Assembly: GCF_001905665.1 (NCBI RefSeq) | Contig: NZ_LIVX01000005.1 | Span: forward strand, 186,001 to 250,000 | Direction: 5' to 3' | Source: Streptomyces sp. CB02261 | GTDB lineage: Bacteria; Actinomycetota; Actinomycetes; Streptomycetales; Streptomycetaceae | DNA: 64,000 bases | Shown here: positions 57,092 through 64,000 of the stretch, piece after piece | How positions within the stretch are numbered: the first letter of the stretch is position 1 | Layout: each line of letters begins with the position of its first letter | The notes under the pieces: model-generated | Told to the model about the DNA's origin: nothing | Database searches by the model: none | Seen by the model: the letters and a program-made list of their open reading frames with translations, nothing else | Program-made: the position numbers and the translations under genes

Positions 57092-58506
57092 CCACCCGCC
57101 GAGGTCCGGTCCTCGCGTGCAGCGTCGTCGGCGCCGCAGTCGTCGCGCTCGACGGCACCGTCCTCACCGTCGCCCAGCCCGCCCTCCAGCGCGACCTGCA
57201 CGCCGGCCTCGACCAGGTCCAGTGGACCAGCACCGGCTATCTGATCGCCGTCGCGAGCCTCCTCGTATGCGCCGGCCGGCTCGGCGACCGCTACGGCCAC
57301 CACCGGGTCTTCGCCCTCGGCGCCCTCGGCTTCGCCGCCACCTCCACCGGCATCGCCCTCGCTCCCGGCATCGGCGCGGTGATCGTGCTGCGCGTGCTCC
57401 AGGGGGTGTGCGGGGCGCTCCTCCAGCCCGCCACCCTCGGTATGCTCCGCACCGCCTTCCCGCCCGAGCGGCTCGGGACCCCGATCGCCGTGCGCACCGC
57501 GGCCATCGGGCTCGCGGCCGCCGCCGGACCGCTCGTCGGTGGCGCGCTGGTCTCCGCGTACGGCTGGCGCTCGGTCTTCCTCCTGGGCGTGCCCCCGACC
57601 CTCGCGATCGGCCTGCTGGCCCTCGTCACCGCCGAACGGAAGCCTCGACCTCAGGTCGAGCGTCACGCACTCGATCCGCTCGGTGCGCTGCTGCTCGCTG
57701 TCGCGCTCGGACTGCTCGTCCACGGCCTCGTCGAAGCGGCGCGTCCCGGAGGCGCGATCACCGGCGCCCTCGTCTGTGCCGGGGCCGTCGCGGCAGCGGT
57801 CACGCTCGCCCGGCACGAACGCCGCGCCGCGCGCCCCCTCCTGCCGCCGGAGCTGCTCCGGAGCGCCCCCGTCGTCGCGGGCCTCGCCGTCCTTCTCGCG
57901 GCCTCGGCCGCCCTCTTCGGCTCGCTCTTCGTGGCGACGTACTTCCTCCAGGACGTCCAGGGCCTCGACCCCCTCGACTGCGCGCTGCGCGTGCTGCCGC
58001 TCGCCGTCCTCATGGTCCTCGGCGCGCCCCTCTGCCCGCCGCTCCAGCGCCGGTTCGGCCCCCGGCGTACGGCGACGGCGGGCGCCGCCCTGCTCACGCT
58101 CGGGGTGCTGCTCCTCTCCCGGCTCGACGCGACGGCCGGCGCGGCCTCCGTCGGCACCGCCGCCGCCCTGCTCGGCGCCGGGTTCGTCAGCCTGCTCGTC
58201 ACGGCGACCTCGGTCGTCGTGCACCGGGCACCCGAGGCCCATGCCGGAGTCGCCGGCGGCCTCCAGCAGACCGCCATGAACGTCGGACCCGCGCTCGGCG
58301 TCGCCGTCGCGACGCTGCTGCTCGCCCGGGTCCCGCTCGGCGGATTCGTCCCGGCCGCGGGCGCCGCCCTCCCCGCCCTCGTCGTGATCGCCGCGCTCGC
58401 CGTCCCGGCCGCGCTCGCCCTGCCCGGTGGCGGCGCGGACCGGCGGAGGACACGCCCGGGGCCCACGTCACCCCGGCCCGGACGGCGATCCTGCGTACGA
58501 TCATGA
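57088..58506 (+). CDS. MFS drug efflux transporter (DHA2, EmrB/QacA type)
   Basis: A 472-residue membrane protein of about 14 helices. Motif A is GRLGDRYGHHRV between helices 2 and 3 and motif D1-like VALDGTVLTVAQPALQRDL lies in helix 1, which are signatures of the DHA2 drug/proton antiporters. It exports drugs or toxic metabolites. The ATG overlaps the TetR stop and its own stop is followed at one base by the phosphatase start (TGAAATG), so the cassette is translated as a unit. Confidence 0.94.
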   Translation: MTTRRGPVLACSVVGAAVVALDGTVLTVAQPALQRDLHAGLDQVQWTSTGYLIAVASLLVCAGRLGDRYGHHRVFALGALGFAATSTGIALAPGIGAVIVLRVLQGVCGALLQPATLGMLRTAFPPERLGTPIAVRTAAIGLAAAAGPLVGGALVSAYGWRSVFLLGVPPTLAIGLLALVTAERKPRPQVERHALDPLGALLLAVALGLLVHGLVEAARPGGAITGALVCAGAVAAAVTLARHERRAARPLLPPELLRSAPVVAGLAVLLAASAALFGSLFVATYFLQDVQGLDPLDCALRVLPLAVLMVLGAPLCPPLQRRFGPRRTATAGAALLTLGVLLLSRLDATAGAASVGTAAALLGAGFVSLLVTATSVVVHRAPEAHAGVAGGLQQTAMNVGPALGVAVATLLLARVPLGGFVPAAGAALPALVVIAALAVPAALALPGGGADRRRTRPGPTSPRPGRRSCVRS

Positions 58507-58507
58507 A

Positions 58508-59617
58508 ATGCCCGACGGTCACCGGGGCCGTCCCGGCACAGCGGCCCGCACCCAGTTCCACCTCGGTCGCGCACTGCCCTTCCTGGTCTTGGCCCTGACC
58601 ATCCTCCTGGATCTGATCACCCCCGACCGGGAGCGTTTCGACCGCCTTCTCGTCGCCGCGCCCGCGCTCGCCGCCGTCACCTGGAGCGTGGCCGGGACGC
58701 TCGGCATCGGTCTGCTCGCCATGGTCGCCCGCATGGTGCTCAGCCTGACCCGGGGTGAGGAGCTCGTCCCCGAACTCATCGCCAGTGAGACCGTGCTCGC
58801 GCTGGTGACCGCGGGCGCGGCCTGGGCCAGCCACGTCAGGACCCGCTACGAGCGGGACCTGCGGGAGCTCACCGCCGTCGCGGAGGTGGTGCAGCGGGTC
58901 GTGCTGCGCCCGCTCCCCGCCCGCCTGGGCCGCTTCGACCTGCACCTGCTGTACGTGGCGGCCGCCGCGAAGGCCAGGATCGGCGGCGACTTCTACGAGG
59001 CCGTACGGGTCCCCGGTGCGGTGCGGATCATGCTCGGTGACGTCCAGGGCAAGGGACTCGGCGCCGTCGAGACCGCTTCCGTCCTGCTCGGATCCTTCCG
59101 CGCCGCCGTCTACGAGGCCCCCGACCTGGCCACCCTCGCCGACCAGCTCGACGAGGGCCTCGCCCGCTACGGGGCCTGGGACCCGGACTCCGACGCCGCC
59201 GAACGCTTCGCCACCGTCGTCCTCGTCGAATTCCCCGACGGCGAGGACACCGCACGGCTCCTCAGCTGCGGACACCCCGCCCCGCTGCTCCAGCACGGGG
59301 CCGGCGTCCGGCCCGTGAACTTCGCCGACCCCTCGCTACCCGTCAACCTCGCGGGCCTCGCCGACTCGCGGCACCGGATCGAGCAGGTCCCCTTCGGTCC
59401 GGGCGACCGGCTCCTCCTCTACACCGACGGCGTCAGCGAGACCCGCGACCGGGCCGGCACCTTCTACCCGCTCGAACCGCGTATGCGCCGGTGGGCGGCG
59501 GAACCGGCCGGGAAGCTGCCGGAACTCCTGCACAAGGACCTCGCCGACTACGGCGCCGACGGTCTCGACGACGATGTCGCCGCCCTCCTCGTGGTCTATC
59601 CGCCCGGAGTCCGCTGA
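58508..59617 (+). CDS. Membrane PP2C/SpoIIE-type Ser/Thr phosphatase
   Basis: A 369-residue protein. Three membrane helices lie in the N-terminal third (RALPFLVLALTILLDLITP, LLVAAPALAAVTWSVAG, TLGIGLLAMVARMVLSL). A short linker leads into the SpoIIE phosphatase domain: ARIGGDFYEAVRV and LGDVQGKGLGAVETA (metal-binding), LLSCGHPAPLL, then LLLYTDGVSETRDRAGTFY and DDDVAALLVV. In Streptomyces such enzymes usually dephosphorylate anti-sigma-factor antagonists. There is no antagonist or anti-sigma gene nearby. It is the third gene of the TetR-MFS operon and starts one base after the MFS stop. Confidence 0.93.
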   Translation: MPDGHRGRPGTAARTQFHLGRALPFLVLALTILLDLITPDRERFDRLLVAAPALAAVTWSVAGTLGIGLLAMVARMVLSLTRGEELVPELIASETVLALVTAGAAWASHVRTRYERDLRELTAVAEVVQRVVLRPLPARLGRFDLHLLYVAAAAKARIGGDFYEAVRVPGAVRIMLGDVQGKGLGAVETASVLLGSFRAAVYEAPDLATLADQLDEGLARYGAWDPDSDAAERFATVVLVEFPDGEDTARLLSCGHPAPLLQHGAGVRPVNFADPSLPVNLAGLADSRHRIEQVPFGPGDRLLLYTDGVSETRDRAGTFYPLEPRMRRWAAEPAGKLPELLHKDLADYGADGLDDDVAALLVVYPPGVR

Positions 59618-59910
59618 GCGGACCGTCCCCCGGGGGCGGGCCGAAGCCTGTCGGACCTGTCCCGGTCGTCACCAAACATCGACCTCGGGGCGGCTTGTGT
59701 CGTTCCTGACGGGTCGTGTGACGCGTGCGCTGTTCGTGCGCTCTGTTGCCCCGGCCCCGGATGCGTGAGGCTTGCGACCGTTCGCACCGCGGAGAGGCGC
59801 GAACCGTCCTCCTCGGACTGCCGCTCGGCCGACCTCCGGAGCCGGACGGCGGACGGTGCGCGCGTCTGGCCGGGCGCGCGCACCCTCGTCGGCCCGGGTG
59901 CTCGCGCCTG

Positions 59911-60066
59911 GAGAAGGCGCGCGAGGCCCGGGCCCAGGTCGCGGTCGCTGCCGAGCGGGCCCGGATCGCCGGCGAGCCGCACGACGTCCTTACCCGGATC
60001 GCCCGCGAGCCGCGCACGACGTCCTCGCCCGGATCGCCGCCGATCCGCACGACGTCCTCGCGCCCC
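59911..60066 (+). pseudogene. Remnant of a histidine kinase dimerisation (HisKA_3) segment, tandemly repeated
   Basis: The frame at 59911-60003 reads EKAREARAQVAVAAERARIA then GEPHDVLTRIA, very like the HisKA_3 helix of NarL-type kinases (AERARIARELHDVLAH), with the phosphorylated His in PHDVL. About 33-35 base units carrying EPHDVLTRIA are repeated: 59971-60003, 60004-60038 (2 bases longer, shifting frame) and 60039 to about 60066. The ATPase domain is absent. This is a decayed gene fragment rather than an active kinase. Confidence 0.5.
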
Positions 60067-60171
60067 CCGTGTCCGTGCGCCCGTTCCCCATGGCGCACAC
60101 CGCCCCGCGTCAGCCCACGGTCTGACGGCACATGAGCCCGCAGCAGGACGCGCCGACAGGTCCGCGGTCCC

Positions 60172-60177
60172 TAGCGT
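60172..60177 (+). promoter_or_regulatory. -10 element of a leaderless gene
   Basis: TAGCGT ends 6 bases before the ATG at 60184 of the hydrolase gene, leaving no room for a leader or ribosome binding site. No good -35 is visible. Confidence 0.4.
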
Positions 60178-60183
60178 GCTGCC

Positions 60184-61398
60184 ATGACCCGACGCACCAG
60201 GGCGGCAGCGGCCGCCCTCCTCGCCTGTTCCCTCGCCTTACCGGTGGCCCTCGCCGCGACGGGCCCCGCCGCGGCCGTCGTCCAGGCGGCCGACGCCACG
60301 CCGACCGCGGGCGCGGCCGGGCCCGCGACGCCCCTCGCGCCTGCCGTCACGCGCGCCGTGCTTCCCGCGCCCACCGGGCCGTACTCCGTCGGCAGCACGA
60401 TCCTGCCGCTCGTCGACCGGTCCCGTACCGACCCGTGGGTCCCCACCGCCGACGGACGCGCGCTCATGGTCACGCTCCACTATCCGGCCGCCCGGCCCGG
60501 GGGCGGCCGCCCCGCCGCGTACGCCACCCAGGAGGAGGCGCGGCTGCTCGCCGAGCAGCTGGGGCCCGGAGTGCCGGGCGACGTACTCGCCCGGACGCGC
60601 GCCCACAGCAGGACCGACGCGCGGCCCGCGCCCGGCCGCCGCCCCCTGGTGCTGCTCTCGCCGGGCTTCAGCGTCTCCCGCTGGACGCTCACGCATCTCG
60701 CCGAGGACCTCGCCTCACGGGGCTATGTCGTCGCCTCCGTCGACCACGCCTACGAGTCGTACGGGATCAGCCTCCCCGACGGCCGCACCCTCACCTGCGT
60801 CGCCTGCACCGCCCTCGACGAGGGCGGTGTCCACGGCAGCGTGGTCACCTCGACCCGCGCCGCCGACATGCGCTACGTCCTGGACCGGCTCACCGGTCCC
60901 CGGCCCGCCTGGCGGCACGCCGACGTCATCGACGCCCGCCGGATCGGCATGGCGGGCCACTCCATCGGCGGGGCGAGCGCGGCCGCCACGATGGTGGCGG
61001 ATCCCCGCGTCGGCGCCGGCATCAACATGGACGGGGCCTTCTGGGAGGAGCTGCCGGCGGAGGGACTGCGGGGCCGCCCGTTCCTGATGCTCGGGACGCA
61101 CGACGACACGCACCTGCCCGGAGGGGCCGACGTCACCTGGGACCGGACGTGGTCCGCGCTCGACGGGTGGAAGCGCTGGATCACGGTGGCCGGCTCGGAG
61201 CACTTCACCTTCTCCGACGGCCCCGTGATCACGCGTCACTTCGGCCTGCCGCAGCCCGCGCTGCCCACCGAACGCGCCGTCGCCGTCACCCGGACGTACG
61301 TCGCCGCCTTCTTCGACCAGCACCTGCGCGGACTCCCGCGGCCCCTCCTCGACGGCCCGTCCCCGGCGAACCCGGAGGTCCACTTCCAGCACCGCTGA
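60184..61398 (+). CDS. Secreted alpha/beta hydrolase (PAF-acetylhydrolase-like), TTA codon
   Basis: A 404-residue exported hydrolase. A signal peptide spans about 1-36 (ALLACSLALPVALAATGPAAA). The nucleophile motif is MAGHSIGGASA (GHSIG), with a platelet-activating-factor acetylhydrolase-like layout: LVLLSPGFSVSRWTLTHLAE, VASVDHAYESYG and later GSEHFTFSD with the His. It probably cleaves ester lipids or plastics-like esters; the substrate is unknown. Codon 19 (60238-60240) is TTA, read only by the bldA tRNA, so expression should be linked to development. TAGCGT just upstream suggests a leaderless mRNA. Confidence 0.88.
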   Translation: MTRRTRAAAAALLACSLALPVALAATGPAAAVVQAADATPTAGAAGPATPLAPAVTRAVLPAPTGPYSVGSTILPLVDRSRTDPWVPTADGRALMVTLHYPAARPGGGRPAAYATQEEARLLAEQLGPGVPGDVLARTRAHSRTDARPAPGRRPLVLLSPGFSVSRWTLTHLAEDLASRGYVVASVDHAYESYGISLPDGRTLTCVACTALDEGGVHGSVVTSTRAADMRYVLDRLTGPRPAWRHADVIDARRIGMAGHSIGGASAAATMVADPRVGAGINMDGAFWEELPAEGLRGRPFLMLGTHDDTHLPGGADVTWDRTWSALDGWKRWITVAGSEHFTFSDGPVITRHFGLPQPALPTERAVAVTRTYVAAFFDQHLRGLPRPLLDGPSPANPEVHFQHR

Positions 61399-61410
61399 CC
61401 CCCGGGGGCC

Positions 61411-61995
61411 TCAGGAGCGGTACGGCGTGTTCGCCTCCGCCCAGTCGGCAAGCGCCCGCGCGCACTCCGCGACCGATTCCCGCCAGGTGCGCGCGGCACC
61501 GTCCCCGGCCTCGTCGCTGACGTGCTTCACGATGCGCAGCGGCACCCCGGCGAGCGCGGCGGCGTGCGCGAGGGCGTACCCCTCCATGTCGACGAGGGCC
61601 GCCTGCTCGGCGAGCCGGGCGCGGGTGGCCTCGTCCGAGATGAACGTGTCGCCGGTGGCCAGGACCGTGTCACCGCCGGCCGGCAGCGTCAGCGGCGCCC
61701 CGTACGACTCGCCCGTGAGCGTGGCGAGCAGCCGGCCGTCGAAGTCGTGCTGCACGACGGTGCCGATGAGGTGCGTCCCGGTCATGCCGGGCCGCAGCGC
61801 CCCGGCCGTCCCCAGGTTCACGATCCCGGAAGGCCGCGTGCCCCGGCCGAGAACGCTCGCGAGCGCGGTCGCCGCGTTCACCTTGCCCATGCCGGTCAGC
61901 AGCACCGGCAGCTCCGTGTCCAGGAACTGCGCCTCCTCCTTGACCGCGAGGACGAGCAGGGGACGGTCGGCCGTGATCTCTCCCAAGAGTTCCAT
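61411..61995 (-). CDS. Nucleosidase (MTA/SAH-nucleosidase-like)
   Basis: A 194-residue enzyme of the nucleoside phosphorylase/nucleosidase superfamily. LLTGMGKVNAATALA, GIVNLGTAGALRPGMT and VDMEGYALAHAAALAGVPLRI are its typical blocks, the last with the nucleoside-binding Met-Glu pair. ISDEAT and KHVSDEAGD carry the catalytic Asp. It probably hydrolyses a purine nucleoside such as MTA or SAH, but the substrate is open. The ATG at 61995 is 7 bases after TAGCGT on the minus strand, suggesting a leaderless mRNA. It is convergent with the hydrolase, 12 bases away. Confidence 0.9.
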   Translation of the reverse strand: MELLGEITADRPLLVLAVKEEAQFLDTELPVLLTGMGKVNAATALASVLGRGTRPSGIVNLGTAGALRPGMTGTHLIGTVVQHDFDGRLLATLTGESYGAPLTLPAGGDTVLATGDTFISDEATRARLAEQAALVDMEGYALAHAAALAGVPLRIVKHVSDEAGDGAARTWRESVAECARALADWAEANTPYRS

Positions 61996-62002
61996 GGGGG
62001 CC

Positions 62003-62033
62003 ACGCTAGTTCGAAGGGTCACCCGCCGTACAA
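62003..62033 (-). promoter_or_regulatory. Promoter of the nucleosidase gene
   Basis: On the minus strand TTGTAC (62033-62028) and TAGCGT (62008-62003) are 19 bases apart. The -10 ends 7 bases before the ATG at 61995, so the transcript would be leaderless. Confidence 0.4.
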
Positions 62034-62063
62034 CCCGGCCCCGGAGTCGGGGACGGCGGGCGG

Positions 62064-62273
62064 TCACCGCAGCGACAGACCGCGCTCCGCGAGCGCCTCG
62101 CCGAGCACGCGCAGCGCCTTCGGTCCGACGCCGTGCAGCGCGAGGAGCTCGGCTGCGGGCACCCCGGCGAGCTGGTCGAGCCGCGTGTACCCGGCCGCGG
62201 CGAGCGCGCGGGTGGCGGGCGCGCCGATGGCGCGGGGGAACTCCGTCTCGGGACGGTCGGATCCGGTCGTCAT
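62064..62273 (-). CDS. Small helix-hairpin-helix protein
   Basis: A 69-residue protein made of one helix-hairpin-helix unit: ALAAAGYTRLDQLAGVPAAE, then LLALHGVGPKALRVLGEAL with the GVGPK hairpin. This resembles the C-terminal domain of RNA polymerase alpha and HHH_5 proteins that bind DNA without base preference. The ATG at 62273 is taken because the conserved EFPRAIGAPATRAL starts just after it. It stands alone. Confidence 0.85.
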   Translation of the reverse strand: MTTGSDRPETEFPRAIGAPATRALAAAGYTRLDQLAGVPAAELLALHGVGPKALRVLGEALAERGLSLR

Positions 62274-62333
62274 GAACCGATCGTGCCACGCCCGGGGGAG
62301 GCGGTGGCCGGGACCGGGAGCGCGGCCCGGGTG

Positions 62334-62359
62334 CCCAGGCGGAGCAGGCGCGGCCTGGG
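62334..62359. terminator. Weak hairpin in the gap after the VWA gene
   Basis: CCCAGGC (62334-62340) pairs with GCCTGGG (62353-62359) with 12 bases between. A partial second copy of the CCCAGGCGG...GCGCGGCCTG segment follows (62368 to about 62395). It lies between the VWA gene and the helix-hairpin-helix gene, both on the minus strand, and could stop transcription of the former. Confidence 0.35.
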
Positions 62360-62477
62360 AGTGCGCGCCCAGGCGGCGCGGCCTGTGAGCCCATGCTCGG
62401 GGAGCGCCCGCCCGACCGCGCCGGTGTCCCGCTCGCCGCACGCACCGGCTGTACGCGTCCCCCGTACGCCCCCGCCC

Positions 62478-63902
62478 TCAGACCGGCAGCAGGCGGCCGA
62501 TCAGCGTCCCCAGCTGGCGGGCGTTCCGGCAGGGACGCATCTCGACGAGGCCGGCGTAGGCAGGGGCCACCGAGTCGCCCGTGCCCCACAGCGAGGGCTG
62601 CTCGGGGTTGAGCCAGTGGACCCGCCGCGCCCGGTCCGCGATGCGCTTCAGCGCCGCGAGGTTGGGGTCGGAGCCGTTGGTGCGGGCGTCCCCGAGGACG
62701 AAGACCACCGTGCGCGGGCCGACGGCCTCCGCGTACCGGTCGGCGAACTCGCCGAGCGCCGTCCCGTAGTCGCTCTGCCCGTGCCAGCCGGTCAGCTCCG
62801 CCTCGGCGAGGATCCGCTCGCCGAGACCCGCCGGGTCCGTCGGGCCCCGCGCGATGAGCTCCGTCACCTCGTCCACCCGGTTGACGAAGGCGAACACCCG
62901 TACCCGGCTGAACTGGTCGTGCAGGGCCCGCACGAGCAGCATCGTGAACTGCGCGAATCCGGCCACCGACCCCGACACGTCGCACAGCAGGACCAGCTCC
63001 GGCCGCCGGGGAGGGCGCCGGCGAAACACCGGGCGCACCGGCACGCCCCCGGTCGACAGCGACCGGCGCAGCGTCCGCCGCAGGTCGATCTCCCCGCGTG
63101 CCGCCACCCGCCGCCGGGCCGCGAGCCGGGTGGCAAGTTTCCGCGCCAGCGGCCGTACCGTACGCCGCAGCTCGTCCAGCTGCGCCCGCCCGGCGAGGAG
63201 GAAGTCGACGGTGTCGGCCGTCCCGGCGACCGCTCGGCGCGCGACCGAATCCCGCCCCTGCCGCTCGGCGACCCGCCGTCGTGCCTCGGTCCGCACCCGC
63301 TCGCGGAAGGCCTCGATCCGCCGCCGGATCTCGTCGTCGAGCAGCCGCTCGGTGAACGCGGGATCCTCCGCGCCGGGGGCCGTCCCCAGCCGTTCCCGTA
63401 CGCGGGCGAGCAGTGTCTCGGGGCGCACCCGGGAGAGCGTCTGGTACGAGGACCAGCCGTCCGATCCGGGGCCGGTGCCGTAGCCGCCGAAACCGCCCAC
63501 CGCCTCGGCGGCCAGCCGGTCGAGGGCGGCGCCGTCACCGGCGGTGAGGGCCTCGGCGAGCCGCTCGCGGAGCGAGGCGAGACCGGCCGGGGTGCCGTCG
63601 TACTCCTCCGCGGTCCCGGCGCCGCCGAGCGGGAAGTACAGGTCGAAGACGCGGTCGAACACGGGACGCTGCGCCTCCCCGTGCAGCAGGGTCGCCGCGA
63701 GTGCCTCCCGTATCCGCTCGCGGTCCGTGAACCCGACCGCGTCGAGGGCCTGCCCGGCGTCCACGGTCTCGCCCGTCCCGATCCCGAACCCGTGGGCGCG
63801 CAGCGCCGCCACCAGACCGGTGAGCCGCGCGACCGCCCCCGTCCCGGCCGGGTCCGCCGGGACGGGGGCGGTCGCTGTCCCGGCCGGGTCCGCCGGGCTC
63901 AC
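62478..63902 (-). CDS. VWA-domain protein (CoxE-like)
   Basis: A 474-residue cytoplasmic protein of the CoxE type. The first 270 residues are helical with many Arg and Glu. The von Willebrand A domain follows with the metal site DVSGSVAGF (DxSxS) and later RTVVFVLGDARTNGSDP. CoxE-like proteins usually work with a MoxR AAA ATPase to insert metal cofactors or remodel proteins. The GTG at 63902 overlaps the stop of the upstream gene by 3 bases (GTGTGAGCC), so they are coupled. Confidence 0.93.
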   Translation of the reverse strand: MSPADPAGTATAPVPADPAGTGAVARLTGLVAALRAHGFGIGTGETVDAGQALDAVGFTDRERIREALAATLLHGEAQRPVFDRVFDLYFPLGGAGTAEEYDGTPAGLASLRERLAEALTAGDGAALDRLAAEAVGGFGGYGTGPGSDGWSSYQTLSRVRPETLLARVRERLGTAPGAEDPAFTERLLDDEIRRRIEAFRERVRTEARRRVAERQGRDSVARRAVAGTADTVDFLLAGRAQLDELRRTVRPLARKLATRLAARRRVAARGEIDLRRTLRRSLSTGGVPVRPVFRRRPPRRPELVLLCDVSGSVAGFAQFTMLLVRALHDQFSRVRVFAFVNRVDEVTELIARGPTDPAGLGERILAEAELTGWHGQSDYGTALGEFADRYAEAVGPRTVVFVLGDARTNGSDPNLAALKRIADRARRVHWLNPEQPSLWGTGDSVAPAYAGLVEMRPCRNARQLGTLIGRLLPV

Positions 63903-64000
63903 ACCGCGTCCAGATCGAGCTTGGCCGCGGCCTGCGTGATGTCCTCCTGGTGCTTGAGGAGGACGCCCAGGGTCTCCCGTACGATCCGCTCGTCCAGGCG
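63899..64000 (-). CDS. C-terminal end of the gene upstream of the VWA gene, cut by the window edge
   Basis: Only the last 33 codons are visible: RLDERIVRETLGVLLKHQED, then ITQAAAKLDLDAV and a TGA at 63901-63899. The piece is a charged helix. The VWA protein downstream usually pairs with a MoxR-type AAA ATPase, so this may be its C-terminus, but the sequence alone does not show it. Confidence 0.5.
   Translation of the reverse strand, partial: RLDERIVRETLGVLLKHQEDITQAAAKLDLDAV

Larger units (their letters stand above)
59618..60183. other. 566-base region without an intact gene
   Basis: No frame here has a credible start, ribosome binding site and protein similarity along its full length. The left part (59618-59760) holds CCCCCGGGGG and mixed sequence. 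The part from about 59911 to 60066 keeps a trace of a histidine kinase dimerisation segment. The right end carries the leaderless promoter of the next gene. Confidence 0.7.

Overview
The window is a chromosomal segment of a high-GC actinomycete, almost certainly a Streptomyces. Third codon positions are nearly all G or C, and many genes start with GTG or TTG. ATGA and GTGA overlaps between genes are frequent. Marker genes of the group are present: a conservon (kinase, roadblock protein, DUF742, small GTPase-like protein), DUF6479 and DUF6397 proteins, an NsrR/Hmp pair and a 6C RNA. No transposase, integrase, phage gene, tRNA, rRNA or CRISPR array was found. Both window edges cut through genes.

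Layout. 0-9.3 kb: stress and redox genes (CsbD, VOC protein, PPK2 polyphosphate kinase, a flavin reductase coupled to a heme-oxygenase-like diiron protein, an FMN reductase, an SDR), then AlkB with a LexA-like box and an Lrp regulator divergent from an EamA exporter. 9.3-14.6 kb: MmpL exporter, ferredoxin and P450, divergent from folD across an intergenic region with two clusters of a repeated octamer. 14.7-24.7 kb: septum-formation-like membrane protein, a coupled SNF2 helicase/SWIM pair, fatty acid desaturase, MOSC protein, secreted hydrolase. 24.9-30.9 kb: a three-gene operon of an unknown protein, an Hsp90 and a 993-residue TPR-like protein. 31-38.4 kb: methyltransferase, MHYT sensor, the conservon and an extra roadblock protein with its own leader. 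38.5-44.5 kb: DUF6397 protein, ATP-dependent DNA ligase, polysaccharide deacetylase lipoprotein, 6C RNA, a 22-bp tandem repeat, and a lipoprotein coupled to an I36-type secreted inhibitor.

44.6-48.6 kb: nitric oxide defence (hmp, nsrR) with two matching operators, a peroxiredoxin, PadR with its operator, an SRPBCC protein and an orphan Trypco1 protein. 48.7-53 kb: PHA depolymerase-like enzyme, cupin, M20 amidohydrolase, then a deletion scar where a headless Lrp regulator abuts a headless SMP-30/gluconolactonase. 53-59.6 kb: AidB-like dehydrogenase with its TetR; a GDT1 transporter under a yybP-ykoY manganese riboswitch; and, divergent from it, a TetR-MFS-PP2C phosphatase cassette with twin operators. 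59.6-64 kb: remnant of a histidine kinase, a secreted hydrolase with a TTA codon, a nucleosidase, a small helix-hairpin-helix protein and a VWA protein with the end of its upstream partner.

The most promising candidates for something undescribed are the Hsp90/TPR operon, the octamer operator clusters between the P450 and folD, and the efflux-pump/phosphatase cassette sharing a control region with the manganese-regulated transporter. All functions are read from sequence motifs and gene order; no database search was run.
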